Positions 8,590-17,845 of a DNA stretch of 64,000 nt are shown here, piece after piece. A program made the translations under genes and the position numbers. Under the pieces are notes generated by a model. The model was not told the DNA's origin. It searched no databases and saw nothing but the letters and a program-made list of their open reading frames with translations. The DNA is taken from assembly GCF_001679005.1 (NCBI RefSeq), contig NZ_LXTW01000006.1, forward strand, positions 52,832 through 116,831. The letters are read 5' to 3'. This stretch comes from Moraxella nonliquefaciens. GTDB taxonomy: Bacteria > Pseudomonadota > Gammaproteobacteria > Pseudomonadales > Moraxellaceae. Position 1 is the first letter of the stretch. The number at the start of each line of letters is the position of its first letter.

Positions 8590-8624
8590 AAAAAATCCAT
8601 TCAATGTTTTGAATGGATTTTTCT
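8590..8624 (-). terminator. Rho-independent terminator after thrS
   Basis: A hairpin with arms AAAATCCATTCAA and TTGAATGGATTTT closes a four-base loop, with a run of T on the minus strand. It separates thrS from the ABC-like gene. Confidence 0.85.
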
Positions 8625-8641
8625 TAATAAACTTATTCTGT

Positions 8642-10561
8642 TTACAAATTTAGCCGACCTTTTTTCTCAATCGCCCCATCTAATATTTTGATAAAGTCGT
8701 CAAGGTTCATACTGCCTAAGTTATCGCCCGTGCGAGTACGCACATTGACCGTACCACTCTCCACTTCTTTATCACCCAAAATCAGCATGAACGGAATGCG
8801 TTCTAAGGTGCGTTCACGGATTTTAAAGCCAATTTTTTCGTTACGCAAATCACTGATGGCACGATAGCCTTTGGTGTTTAGCTTGCTAACCACATCGCCC
8901 ACGCTGTCAGCTTGCTTGTCGGTGATGTTCATTACAACCACTTGTTGGGGGGCAAGCCATGCTGGGAAGAGACCTGCATAATGTTCAATCAAAATGCCAA
9001 TAAAGCGTTCAAATGACCCTAAAATCGCACGGTGGAGCATGACAGGGCGTTCACGCTCGCCTGATTCTCCCACAAACTCAGCGTCCAAGCGTTCAGGTAG
9101 GTTAAAGTCCAGCTGTAATGTGCCACATTGCCAAACCCGTCCGATACAATCTTGTAGGCTAAACTCAATCTTAGGACCATAAAACGCCCCTTCGCCTGCT
9201 TGTAGCTCCCAGTCAAGCCCAGCGTTATCTAGGGCGTCGGCTAGGGCTTGTTCTGCCAAGTCCCACAACTCGTCCGCCCCCACCCGTTTTTCTGGGCGAG
9301 TGGACAGCTTCATTTGAATGTGGTCAAACCCAAAGTCTTTATACACATCAAGGGTAAGTTTGATAAAATTAAGGGCTTCTGAGCGAATTTGGGCATTGGT
9401 GCAAAATATATGGGCATCGTCTTGGGTAAAGCCACGCACACGCATGATGCCATGCAAAGACCCTGATGGCTCGTTGCGGTGGCATGAGCCAAACTCAGCC
9501 AAGCGTAGGGGCAAATCACGGTAGGATTTTAAGCCTTGATTAAACACCTGCACATGACAAGGGCAGTTCATCGGTTTGATGGCGTAATCTCGTTTTTCAC
9601 TGGCGGTGGTAAACATCATCTCGCCATAGTTATCCCAATGCCCTGATTTTTCCCATAAGCTTCTGTCCACAATTTGCGGGGTTTTTATTTCAAGATAGCC
9701 GTTGTCTTTTTGTACTTTTCGCATATATTGTTCAAGTACTTGCCAGATTGTCCAACCATTGGGATGCCAAAACACCATGCCGGGGGCTTGCTCTTGCATG
9801 TGAAATAAGTTCAAGGCTTTACCGATTTTGCGGTGGTCTCGCTTTTCGGCTTCTTCTAGGCGTTGTAAGTAGGCTTTAAGCTGTTTTTTGTCTGCCCATG
9901 CTGTGCCATAGATGCGTTGTAGCTGTTCGTTTTTGGCATCACCACGCCAGTACGCACCGCTCATTTTGGTGAGTTTAAACGCCTTTAAAAAGCGAGTGTT
10001 AGGAACGTGTGGGCCTCGGCACATGTCAATGTATTCTTGATGGTGATACAAGCCCATGTGGGTTTCATCAGGCATGTCCTCCACCAAGCGAAGTTTATAA
10101 GTCTCATCACGCTCCAAAAAGGTTTTGATAACCTCATCTCGTGGGGTCATTTTTTTGATGACATCATAATCTTGATTGATGAGTTGTATCATGCGAGCTT
10201 CAATCTTTGCCATGTCATCAGGGGTAAAAGGGCGTTCGCTATAAATGTCATAATAAAAGCCATCATCAATGACAGGCCCGATGACCATTTTAACATCAGG
10301 GTAGAGCTGTTTGACCGCATGACCTAAAAGGTGGGCGGTTGAATGACGGATAATCTCCACGCCTGCATCATCTTTTGGGGTGATTATCTCTACCGTGGCA
10401 TCGGTGGTGATGGGGTCGCTGGCATCGACCAACCGACCATTCACCCGACCTGCCACGGTGGCCTTGGCAAGCCCAGCACCGATACTTTGAGCCACTTGCA
10501 TCACGGTGGTGTTACCGTCAAATTTTTTGATACTACCATCAGGTAGGGTAATTGCGACCAT
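8642..10561 (-). CDS. thrS: Threonyl-tRNA synthetase
   Basis: A 639-residue class II aminoacyl-tRNA synthetase that charges tRNA-Thr. An N-terminal TGS domain (about residues 1-62) is followed by the editing domain with HSTAHLLGHAV (the HxxxH zinc-like site) and the catalytic core, with the zinc ligands CPCHV and the class II motifs RLAEFGSCHRNE and HRAILGSFERF. The C-terminal anticodon-binding domain completes the protein. The length is typical (E. coli 642). AGGAGAG precedes the ATG. A structured leader at 10583-10626 contains an anticodon-loop mimic, suggesting translational autoregulation. It is followed by a terminator rather than infC. Confidence 0.98.
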   Translation of the reverse strand: MVAITLPDGSIKKFDGNTTVMQVAQSIGAGLAKATVAGRVNGRLVDASDPITTDATVEIITPKDDAGVEIIRHSTAHLLGHAVKQLYPDVKMVIGPVIDDGFYYDIYSERPFTPDDMAKIEARMIQLINQDYDVIKKMTPRDEVIKTFLERDETYKLRLVEDMPDETHMGLYHHQEYIDMCRGPHVPNTRFLKAFKLTKMSGAYWRGDAKNEQLQRIYGTAWADKKQLKAYLQRLEEAEKRDHRKIGKALNLFHMQEQAPGMVFWHPNGWTIWQVLEQYMRKVQKDNGYLEIKTPQIVDRSLWEKSGHWDNYGEMMFTTASEKRDYAIKPMNCPCHVQVFNQGLKSYRDLPLRLAEFGSCHRNEPSGSLHGIMRVRGFTQDDAHIFCTNAQIRSEALNFIKLTLDVYKDFGFDHIQMKLSTRPEKRVGADELWDLAEQALADALDNAGLDWELQAGEGAFYGPKIEFSLQDCIGRVWQCGTLQLDFNLPERLDAEFVGESGERERPVMLHRAILGSFERFIGILIEHYAGLFPAWLAPQQVVVMNITDKQADSVGDVVSKLNTKGYRAISDLRNEKIGFKIRERTLERIPFMLILGDKEVESGTVNVRTRTGDNLGSMNLDDFIKILDGAIEKKGRLNL

Positions 10562-10582
10562 AGAACTCTCCTAAATATGGCG

Positions 10583-10626
10583 TTGGTAGTGATATTTGTT
10601 ACAACCAAATATATAACCGCTACCAA
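10583..10626 (-). promoter_or_regulatory. thrS leader hairpin with tRNA-Thr anticodon-loop mimic
   Basis: On the minus strand an outer stem TTGGTAG/CTACCAA (10626-10620 with 10589-10583) encloses an inner 7-bp stem ATATTTG/CAAATAT (10612-10606 with 10598-10592). The 7-base loop is GTTGTAA (10605-10599). Read as an anticodon loop, this gives U33-UGU-A37-A38, the anticodon of tRNA-Thr(UGU). The element lies about 20 bases before the thrS ATG. E. coli thrS is repressed by ThrRS binding to an anticodon-like leader hairpin; the same role here is inferred. Confidence 0.65.
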
Positions 10627-10694
10627 TGGGACTAATATAAAATAGATTGGTATAAAAATAAAGTACATACAAGGCACTTTTGGGCAAGTGGGTC

Positions 10695-10703
10695 ATTATA
10701 GCA
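10695..10703 (-). promoter_or_regulatory. thrS promoter (extended -10)
   Basis: TGCTATAAT on the minus strand is a perfect extended -10. A -35 is weak (a T-rich tract at about 17 bases). The leader to the thrS ATG would be about 125 bases, enough to hold the hairpin operator. Confidence 0.6.
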
Positions 10704-10845
10704 GACTTTTGGCATCAAAAAAAGCCAATGGACGTGATGGGAAATGGATTGACATCATTGTATGTTTTATTATTTTATTATTCAATTTTGATAAACCAAA
10801 CAAAATCATCATCTTGTAAGCAACCCAAATTGTCCAAGTCTTTCA

Positions 10846-11619
10846 TCATTGTCGCCACGCACCCAAAAATTCAGCATGCCGTACCGTATCGCCATTTTTT
10901 ATCTGTAATAATCTGTCATGAGTGAGTGCCTCATAGTATGCCACAATATCTGCGGTGAATTTGCCTGTCAAAAGCTGCCATCTTAGATAGATGAGCCATG
11001 TATTTAAGACGTCCGATTCACAATATGTGGTAAGTTTATCCCATTGCCCTGCTTTGACCATCGGCACAACGGCTGAACCGTCAATCTCACCTTTGCCAGC
11101 AAATCCACACAGACTGGCAACGGTATCCAGCTTTTGTTTGTGGCCATAATTACCCAGTGATAATTTATCCATCAAATCAATGTGAGCATCACCATATTTA
11201 TACAGATAATTGGGCGATTGGCTATTAAACAGTGCAGGAGCAGATAACTTGTGGTGCAAGGCACGATAGAGCATGACAGGCAAGTCAAATCCTGCCCCAT
11301 TCCATGACACAAGCGTAGGGGCGGGTCTTTGAATAAATGCCCTAAAAAAAGTCGTCAAAATCTCCGATTCGCTCATCTGATGTAGGCTTAATGATTTTAG
11401 GCTAAATTTATCATCACTGACCCACAAAAAAGACAAGCAGGCGATTTTGTGCAAAGGCAATCGCATAAAGGTATGACCTGCCTCTGCCTGCCTGATGGCA
11501 TTTAGGGCGGTTTGGGCATCGTCATCAGAGAGCTTGGCAATATTAGGATAGAGCAATCGCCCTGTATCAAGGTCGGGGATGGTTTCAATATCAAAAATCA
11601 AAATTGGGTTCATCATCAC
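10846..11619 (-). CDS. Predicted 3'-5' exonuclease, PolB-exonuclease-like (DnaQ fold)
   Basis: A 257-residue protein with a DEDD-type exonuclease core. Motif Exo I is IFDIETIPD at about residues 8-16, Exo II is LVSWNGAGFDLPVM at about 103-116, and a late Exo III region has YCESDVLNTWLIYLRW, with the conserved Asp, at about 200-215. This arrangement matches the family of predicted PolB-like 3'-5' exonucleases found as stand-alone proteins in proteobacteria. Its substrate in the cell is not established. Three consecutive Met codons open the frame, so the exact start is uncertain. It has its own promoter-like element upstream and lies between cysM and thrS on the same strand. Confidence 0.82.
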   Translation of the reverse strand: MMMNPILIFDIETIPDLDTGRLLYPNIAKLSDDDAQTALNAIRQAEAGHTFMRLPLHKIACLSFLWVSDDKFSLKSLSLHQMSESEILTTFFRAFIQRPAPTLVSWNGAGFDLPVMLYRALHHKLSAPALFNSQSPNYLYKYGDAHIDLMDKLSLGNYGHKQKLDTVASLCGFAGKGEIDGSAVVPMVKAGQWDKLTTYCESDVLNTWLIYLRWQLLTGKFTADIVAYYEALTHDRLLQIKNGDTVRHAEFLGAWRQ

Positions 11620-11642
11620 TGCTTGTCATTCACAAAAAAGCA

Positions 11643-11651
11643 ATTATAGCA
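11643..11651 (-). promoter_or_regulatory. Promoter of the exonuclease gene (extended -10)
   Basis: The minus strand reads TGCTATAAT, an extended -10 with no clear -35, about 25 bases before the exonuclease start. Confidence 0.55.
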
Positions 11652-11758
11652 TGATAAATGCTCTGCTAAGAAGACAATTTAATTAAGAAGATGATTTAAT
11701 AGAATGTGCCAACTTGATTGACATGGCGATTGATTGATGGTTTGGATTGATATCCAAC

Positions 11759-12679
11759 CTAATCTGCCCCAAACAGTCCTGTGGACAAGTATCTGTCGCC
11801 TCTGTCACATACGATAAAAACGATGAGTGCTTTGGGATTGGTTGCTTTGATTTGCTTGGCGATTTGGTAACTTGCAAAGCCTGCACCACCACCAGATACC
11901 CCACAAAATATCCCCTCTTGGCGTGCCAGCGACCGCATGTAATTCTCTGCATCTGTCTGCTCAATATCCATCATCACATCCACCCATTTTTCATCAAAAA
12001 TTTTGGGTAAATAAGCCCTTTTCCAACGGCGTATTCCTGCAATATTTGAACCATCTGATGGTTGCAAGCCTATGATTTGAATGTTGGGATTTTGCTCTTT
12101 TAAAAAGCGAGAGACGCCCATAATCGTCCCTGTCGTCCCCATGCTACTGACAAAATGAGTAATGCGTCCGTGCGTCTGCTCCCAAATCTCAGGGGCGGTA
12201 GTCTTATAATGGGCTTGCCAGTTGTCATCATTGTTAAATTGGTCTAACACCACACCTTTACCATCCGCTTGCATGGCAAGTGCCAAATCTCGTGCCACCT
12301 CCATATTATCCACCTCTATCAAGTTTGCCCCATAGGCACGCATGGCATCTTTACGCTCTTGGGTTGAATTAGATGGCATGATCAGCGTCATTTTATAGCC
12401 CAGCATGGCAGACACCATCGCCAAGGCAATGCCTGTATTACCGCTTGTGGCCTCAATGAGTGTGTCGCCTTGTTTGATTTGTCCACGTTTTTGGGCTTCA
12501 TTTATCATATTAAAGGCAGGGCGGTCTTTGACAGAGCCTGCGGGGTTATTACCCTCTAATTTGGCAAAAATATCAGCATTTACGTCTGTGGCAAGGCGTG
12601 TCAAACGGACAAGGGGGGTGTTGCCAATGGTGTCAGATAAAGTATGATTTAGGGTGTTAGGGACAATCAAATCAGTCAT
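11759..12679 (-). CDS. cysM: Cysteine synthase B (O-acetylserine sulfhydrylase)
   Basis: A 306-residue PLP enzyme of the fold-II family that makes cysteine from O-acetylserine and sulfide or thiosulfate. The PLP lysine is in GSVKDRPAF (about residues 47-55), the substrate loop is EATSGNTGIALA (about 79-90), the phosphate-binding segment is SSMGTTGTIMG, and SGGGAGFAS follows. The IIGLQPSDGSNIAGIRRW stretch and the short length fit CysM rather than CysK. It is divergent from the gacS-like gene, the same neighbour relationship seen for cysM and gacS in Pseudomonas, which supports both identifications. Confidence 0.95.
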   Translation of the reverse strand: MTDLIVPNTLNHTLSDTIGNTPLVRLTRLATDVNADIFAKLEGNNPAGSVKDRPAFNMINEAQKRGQIKQGDTLIEATSGNTGIALAMVSAMLGYKMTLIMPSNSTQERKDAMRAYGANLIEVDNMEVARDLALAMQADGKGVVLDQFNNDDNWQAHYKTTAPEIWEQTHGRITHFVSSMGTTGTIMGVSRFLKEQNPNIQIIGLQPSDGSNIAGIRRWKRAYLPKIFDEKWVDVMMDIEQTDAENYMRSLARQEGIFCGVSGGGAGFASYQIAKQIKATNPKALIVFIVCDRGDRYLSTGLFGAD

Positions 12680-12840
12680 GGGATGGTCATTTGTGCATTA
12701 ATATGGCAACATTATAGCACAAATAGGCTTTTGGCGTTAAATTTGTCAGTAAATTCTAATCACTCTGCCTTAAAATTCATCTTAAAGTCACCCTCAAAGT
12801 TATGCTACACTATGGCATCGCCTAACAATAAAACTCATTC

Positions 12841-15800
12841 ATGAAAAAAACCCTCTTTAACCTACGAAGTGCTTATGGACAACTGCTCATCCTTGTGTTC
12901 TTGCCAATAGTCATCTTGGCGATGGTCGGTGGGGTGTTGGTTTTTCGTGAAGTCAGACAGGCACTGCTCTCTGAGCAGGATGCTTTGGCACGCACCGCCT
13001 TGCTTGGTTATGAGATGAATTTAACCCATCATTTTGCCAATACAGGCAGTCCCACGCCCACACTGTCTGTTTTTGATGAATCTTTTCATCAAATATCCCC
13101 CCAACAAGTCAGGCGGATGGCAATTTTTGATGGTGATTATCATCTGTTGGCAAGTCATGGTGGTTATGATAATGATACCCTCTTTGCCAGTGATGACCTA
13201 CTTAGGGTAATGCACAAAAATCAGGGCAATTTTGAACGTCATAAAAGTACTTATGGCACAAGCTATGGCAAGCAGATGATGTTTTATGGCATGCCTTATT
13301 ATGTTGTCGTTGAGATGGACGATGAACCTTTGACCATCACAGGCTATCGGGTGGTGCTTGCCCTTGCCATCACAGGTTTGACCACGTTATTGTTGCTTTT
13401 GCTCATTTTAAATATCTACTCTAAACGCTGGATTGCCCCGATTTATGAAATGCGTCTGTTTTTACAAAAACTAAACAGTAGCAACATTGATAAACCCATC
13501 AAGACCAATGCCGATGGTGAGTTTTCGTTACTACAACGAGACTTTGTTCAGGCCATGAGACGATTGTCATCAAGTTTTAATGAACTCAAAACCCATGCCA
13601 ATGAGACCGAACAGGATTTACAGCATGCCCTAGATGAGATGGAAATGCAGGCCATCTCCATTCGTAAAGCTCGGGATTTGGCAGTATCATCCAGTCATGC
13701 CAAATCAGCCTTTTTGGCAAATATCAGCCATGAACTACGCACACCATTAAATAGTATTGACGGCTTCATCAACCTGCTGGCTCGCCATGACGGTCTGGGT
13801 GCTAAGCAAAACCTGTATGTCCAAACCATCAAAAAATCATCCGCCCATCTGCTCGCCTTGGTCAATGATGTGCTTGATTTTTCAAAGTTAGAAGCGAATA
13901 AGCTTGTGCTGGACAGTCATAGGTTTGACTTATATGCTGCCATCTACGATGTGGTAGACATGCTCTCACCCATGGCATTAGAAAAACACCTAAGACTGTC
14001 GGTGCTGTTTTATAATGACGTACCAAATCGTGTAACTGGCGACAGCTTACGGGTAAAACAAATCCTAACCAACCTGGTTGGTAATGCCATAAAATTCACC
14101 GACACAGGAAGTGTGGTGGTGCGTGTGGAACTGTCTGATGATAATGACGGCTATTTACACATAAGTGTTGAAGATACAGGCAAGGGCGTATCTGATGATG
14201 ATAAAGTATCGCTGTTTAAGAGTTTTAGTCAAGGAGACTTGTCAGTAACACGGCGTTATGGTGGCACAGGGCTGGGTTTGGTCATCAGTAAACAATTGAC
14301 CGAACTGATGGGCGGGGTGATAGGTTTTTATGACAACAACAGCCAAAATATTGCCAAAACAGGGGCGACGTTTTGGTTTGAGATGCCCATTAATTTGGGT
14401 GGTGAATTTAAAGAAACTTACCATGACACAGATGCAGATGATGCCCTATACGATTTGGCAAAACTTAGCCCAACCAAAATTGTGGTATGGATAAACCACA
14501 CGCCTGCCATTCACGTACTAAAAGCAACTTTGGCAGGGTCGGATATGGACGTACATTTTGCCATCGGCTTTGCTGATTTGCTAGAACAGTTGGACAAGGT
14601 GGGGCATGGTTTTGATTGGGTGATTGTGGATTATTTTGGGCAAGATGCCTCTTTGGATGATGTTGGTGCCATCCTTCGCCAAATCCGCTCTCGTTATCAA
14701 GGCAAACTGTCCGCCTATGGCTATCAGGTTGGCATGGATAATGCTCTACTGGAAAAATACCAAACACACGCACTCTACGAACCCATGGATAAACGCCAGC
14801 TTATCGCTATGCTTGCCAATGACAAATCTGTGCAAGATGCCCCCACCAGTAAATTTTTGGGCTATCGGGTGCTGGCGGTGGATGACCATCTGCCCAACTT
14901 GCTTGTGCTAGAAGCTTTGCTTGGTGAACTTGATGTAACAGTCATCACCGCTCATAACGGCTTTGATGCCATTGAGACCATGACTCATGCCATTAGCATG
15001 GGTGAGAGGATTGATCTGATTTTTATGGACATTCAAATGCCCAAAATGTCAGGGCTTGAGGCCAGTATCCAAATCCGTAAAATAGAAGAAAGCCACAACC
15101 ACCCCCCCACCCCCATCATCGCCCTAACCGCTCACGGTCTGTCTGATGAAAAAGAGCGATTGGTTATGGCAGGGCTAAGTGATTATGTTGGCAAGCCCAT
15201 CGGACATGAACAGTTGGTACAGACGCTCTCACGTTGGCTTGGTCAGTCGGGCAGACCCATGCTCGCTCCCACAGATGATGAATCTGACTTTATAAATACA
15301 TTGCATCAGGATATGGGTAAAATAAAAGACCATGACATCAATGATGGCACCAACAAAGCTGATGAGAATGAATCAAACCCTAAACAGAACAAACACCCTC
15401 CAAAAATTGATAATAATGATAAAGCCAAATCCATCTTAGCTGACATTGATTGGGCAGATGCATTGACACGCTCTGCCAACAAAGACGACCTTGCCAAAAC
15501 CTTGCTCTTGCTACTCATTGAAAGCAGTGAAAGCGAAAAACTCGCCTTAGAACGAGCATGGGCAAACAGGGACAGAGTTGCCTTGGCTGACATCACACAT
15601 AAATTGGTTGGAGGTAGTCGTTATACGGGCGTGCCACGTCTTAGAGCTATGGCAGAAGACTTTGAACAAAAATGCCGTGCCAATTTGGACGACACATCAG
15701 CAGGTCAGTTTATCAGTATTCGCCCCAGTTATCGTTCACTCATTGATGCCTTAGAGAGCCTTGAAAATATTGACATTGAAAACTTCTTGACAAACCAGAC

Positions 15801-15867
15801 AATGACACACTCACCAAAGACTCATCTCAACAAAGGCGGTCATGATGGTAAAGATGCCCTACCTTGA
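12841..15867 (+). CDS. gacS: GacS/BarA-type hybrid sensor histidine kinase
   Basis: A 1008-residue tripartite kinase. It has TM1 (about 12-34), a periplasmic domain, TM2 (about 172-192) and a HAMP domain. The HisKA domain has SHELRTPLNSIDGF with His297, and the ATPase has NLVGNAIKFT, EDTGKGVS and GGTGLGLVISKQ. A degenerate receiver-like domain (about 540-655) lacks a clear phospho-acceptor. The true receiver has LAVDDHLPN and Asp730 in IFMDIQMPKMSG. A C-terminal Hpt has His920 in ITHKLVGGSRY. This order is that of GacS/BarA, which phosphorelays to GacA/UvrY to switch on Rsm/Csr small RNAs. GacA is not in the window, but a GacA-box sRNA gene lies 2 kb downstream. The gene is divergent from cysM, as in Pseudomonas. 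Confidence 0.93.
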   Translation: MKKTLFNLRSAYGQLLILVFLPIVILAMVGGVLVFREVRQALLSEQDALARTALLGYEMNLTHHFANTGSPTPTLSVFDESFHQISPQQVRRMAIFDGDYHLLASHGGYDNDTLFASDDLLRVMHKNQGNFERHKSTYGTSYGKQMMFYGMPYYVVVEMDDEPLTITGYRVVLALAITGLTTLLLLLLILNIYSKRWIAPIYEMRLFLQKLNSSNIDKPIKTNADGEFSLLQRDFVQAMRRLSSSFNELKTHANETEQDLQHALDEMEMQAISIRKARDLAVSSSHAKSAFLANISHELRTPLNSIDGFINLLARHDGLGAKQNLYVQTIKKSSAHLLALVNDVLDFSKLEANKLVLDSHRFDLYAAIYDVVDMLSPMALEKHLRLSVLFYNDVPNRVTGDSLRVKQILTNLVGNAIKFTDTGSVVVRVELSDDNDGYLHISVEDTGKGVSDDDKVSLFKSFSQGDLSVTRRYGGTGLGLVISKQLTELMGGVIGFYDNNSQNIAKTGATFWFEMPINLGGEFKETYHDTDADDALYDLAKLSPTKIVVWINHTPAIHVLKATLAGSDMDVHFAIGFADLLEQLDKVGHGFDWVIVDYFGQDASLDDVGAILRQIRSRYQGKLSAYGYQVGMDNALLEKYQTHALYEPMDKRQLIAMLANDKSVQDAPTSKFLGYRVLAVDDHLPNLLVLEALLGELDVTVITAHNGFDAIETMTHAISMGERIDLIFMDIQMPKMSGLEASIQIRKIEESHNHPPTPIIALTAHGLSDEKERLVMAGLSDYVGKPIGHEQLVQTLSRWLGQSGRPMLAPTDDESDFINTLHQDMGKIKDHDINDGTNKADENESNPKQNKHPPKIDNNDKAKSILADIDWADALTRSANKDDLAKTLLLLLIESSESEKLALERAWANRDRVALADITHKLVGGSRYTGVPRLRAMAEDFEQKCRANLDDTSAGQFISIRPSYRSLIDALESLENIDIENFLTNQTMTHSPKTHLNKGGHDGKDALP

Positions 15868-15934
15868 AAAATGGTATAAAAAATCCATGCAAATCCATAT
15901 AGTCACTTACCCATCATCACATCGCTCTTGACAT

Positions 15935-16972
15935 CTAAGTAAAGCTCAAACTCTCCATGTTCCAACGTGGCAAGCACACCACCGCCAAATCATCCATTTG
16001 CCCCATACTAAGACGACGATAACCTGCATATGCTATCATTGCTCCATTATCAGTGCATAGGTGCAAAGGAGCATAATGCACACTCGCCCCCATCTTGGCA
16101 AGGGCAGTTTCTAGCTGTGTGCGTAAAGTTGCGTTGGCAGAGACCCCCCCTGCGATGACTAGTTCTGTTAGCCCTGTTTGTTTTAAGGCTTTGGTGCATT
16201 TTTTGACGAGTGTATCTACCACCGCATGCTGAAAACTTGCCAAAATATCTGCTCGCACCGAAGGGTCGGTATCACTTCCTGCTGTGTCTTTGATGAGATT
16301 ATGTACCGCTGTTTTCATGCCACTAAAACTAAAATCTAGCCCCTTGCCCATCATAGGGCGTGGCAAGTCATGGGCATCAGGATTGCCCCCTTTGGCAAGT
16401 CGCTCCACATTAGGGCCACCAGGATAAGGCAAACCCAACATTTTGGCAGTTTTATCAAAACACTCGCCTACCGCATCATCAATGCTCTCACCCAGTATCT
16501 TATAGCAACCCACACCATCGGCTCGCACCAGCATGGTATGACCGCCTGAGACAAGCAGACAGACAAAGGGGAAATTTAGCCCCTTGTCATTTTCTATCAT
16601 CGGAGCAAGCAAGTGTCCTTCCATGTGATGCACACCAATGGCAGGTATGTTGAGTCCATAAGCAAGCGTTCGCCCAAATAATGCCCCTGTCATGAGCGCC
16701 CCAATCAGCCCCGGGCCCTTGGTGTAGGCAAGTGCGTCAATGTCAGATTTGCCAATATTTGCCTTGTCCAACAGTTCGTTAAATAACGGCACAAGTTTGC
16801 GAATGTGGTCACGGCTGGCAAGTTCAGGCACAACCCCACCATAAGTGGCGTGCAACTCAATTTGACTGTATAATACCTGAGCTAATATTCCCCCTTGACC
16901 ATCATTCATCTTGCTGTCATAAATGGCAAGCCCTGTCTCATCGCAGGATGTCTCTAAACCCAATACTCTCAT
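15935..16972 (-). CDS. tsaD: tRNA N6-adenosine threonylcarbamoyltransferase
   Basis: A 345-residue ASKHA-fold metalloenzyme that, with TsaB and TsaE, transfers threonylcarbamoyl from its AMP adduct to A37 of ANN-decoding tRNAs (t6A). It opens with VLGLETSCDETGLAIYD. The metal-binding HHMEGH motif is at about residues 110-115. LLVSGGHTMLV (ATP site), FDKTAKMLGLPYPGGP and VIAGGVSANATLR follow. The length is typical (E. coli 337). It converges with gacS and is divergent from coaE. Confidence 0.97.
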   Translation of the reverse strand: MRVLGLETSCDETGLAIYDSKMNDGQGGILAQVLYSQIELHATYGGVVPELASRDHIRKLVPLFNELLDKANIGKSDIDALAYTKGPGLIGALMTGALFGRTLAYGLNIPAIGVHHMEGHLLAPMIENDKGLNFPFVCLLVSGGHTMLVRADGVGCYKILGESIDDAVGECFDKTAKMLGLPYPGGPNVERLAKGGNPDAHDLPRPMMGKGLDFSFSGMKTAVHNLIKDTAGSDTDPSVRADILASFQHAVVDTLVKKCTKALKQTGLTELVIAGGVSANATLRTQLETALAKMGASVHYAPLHLCTDNGAMIAYAGYRRLSMGQMDDLAVVCLPRWNMESLSFT

Positions 16973-17102
16973 AACTGCCTTATTCTAAAAATTTGGGGTA
17001 TTATAACATTTTTATCCAAATGATTAGCAGATGTTGTCAAAATCATTGAAAAAGCCATCAAGATGTGTTAGTTTTAAATTTTTAACCAAAAATCCACACC
17101 CT

Positions 17103-17750
17103 ATGACAAAATCTCCCAACCCCCCCTTTATCATCGGTCTAACAGGTGGTATCGGTAGTGGAAAAACTACTGTCAGCGATTATTTTGCCAAACTTGGCAT
17201 AGATGTGATAGATGCTGATGTCATCAGCCACACCATTACCGCCAAAGGTTCGCCCGTACTGGACAAACTTGCTTTGGCATTTGGCACGGACATCATCACA
17301 GACGGTAGGCTTGACCGTACCTATCTGCGTAAAATTGCTTTTGCAAACGATGCCAAACTTGCCACCTTAAATGCCATCATCCACCCTGCCATCCGCACCC
17401 AAATCAAGCATGAACTTGACCATGCCAGCAGTCCCTACGCCATCTTATCTGCCCCACTTTTGTTAGAGAGCATAAAGGGCGATGATAAAGGTTTAACCGC
17501 CCTTTGCGATAGAATTTTAGTGGTAGATGTGCCAACAGAACAACAAATAAAACGTGCCAGCAGACGAGATGGACAAAGCGATGAGGATATTTTGGCAATC
17601 ATGGACAAACAAATCGGACGAGAAAAACGCTTATCCCATGCTGATGATGTGTTAGATAACTCGCATGATGTGAATAGTTTATACCAACAAATCAATCAGT
17701 TGCACCAAAAATACCTAATCATGGCAAATAATATGGCAAAAAACCAATGA
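17103..17750 (+). CDS. coaE: Dephospho-CoA kinase
   Basis: A 215-residue P-loop kinase that phosphorylates the ribose 3'-hydroxyl of dephospho-CoA, the final step of coenzyme A synthesis. The P-loop is GLTGGIGSGKTTV at about residues 12-24. DVIDADVISH (base/CoA site), RIAFANDAKLATLNAIIHP-type helix and the lid RASRRDGQSDEDI are visible. The start at 17103 (MTKSPNPP) is preferred over an in-frame ATG at 17031 because family members begin just before the P-loop; no strong ribosome site is visible. It is directly upstream of the predicted GacA box and sRNA gene. Confidence 0.93.
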   Translation: MTKSPNPPFIIGLTGGIGSGKTTVSDYFAKLGIDVIDADVISHTITAKGSPVLDKLALAFGTDIITDGRLDRTYLRKIAFANDAKLATLNAIIHPAIRTQIKHELDHASSPYAILSAPLLLESIKGDDKGLTALCDRILVVDVPTEQQIKRASRRDGQSDEDILAIMDKQIGREKRLSHADDVLDNSHDVNSLYQQINQLHQKYLIMANNMAKNQ

Positions 17751-17771
17751 TGCCAACAAAGAGTAAATACT

Positions 17772-17789
17772 TGTAAGCAAATGCTTACA
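17772..17789 (+). promoter_or_regulatory. GacA upstream activating sequence (perfect match)
   Basis: TGTAAG at 17772-17777, six bases (CAAATG), then CTTACA at 17784-17789. This is an exact match to the established Pseudomonas GacA site TGTAAG-N6-CTTACA, and it is palindromic over 8+2+8 bases. It is centred about 65 bases before the predicted start of the following sRNA. No second copy was seen in the window. Confidence 0.88.
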
Positions 17790-17833
17790 GACATTGACGA
17801 CATTAGCGTATTTTTTTAGAGCGTGGATTTTGG

Positions 17834-17839
17834 CATAAT
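17834..17839 (+). promoter_or_regulatory. -10 element of the Rsm-like sRNA
   Basis: CATAAT at 17834-17839, with only a T-rich tract at the -35 position. A weak -35 suits an activator-dependent promoter controlled from the GacA site upstream. The predicted transcription start is about 17846. Confidence 0.6.
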
Positions 17840-17845
17840 ACACCC

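Noticed and set aside
10801..10830. A second GacA site (TGTAAGCAACC...)
   Set aside because: Only the left half-site is present; the CTTACA half is missing. No other full TGTAAG-N6-CTTACA was seen in the window.
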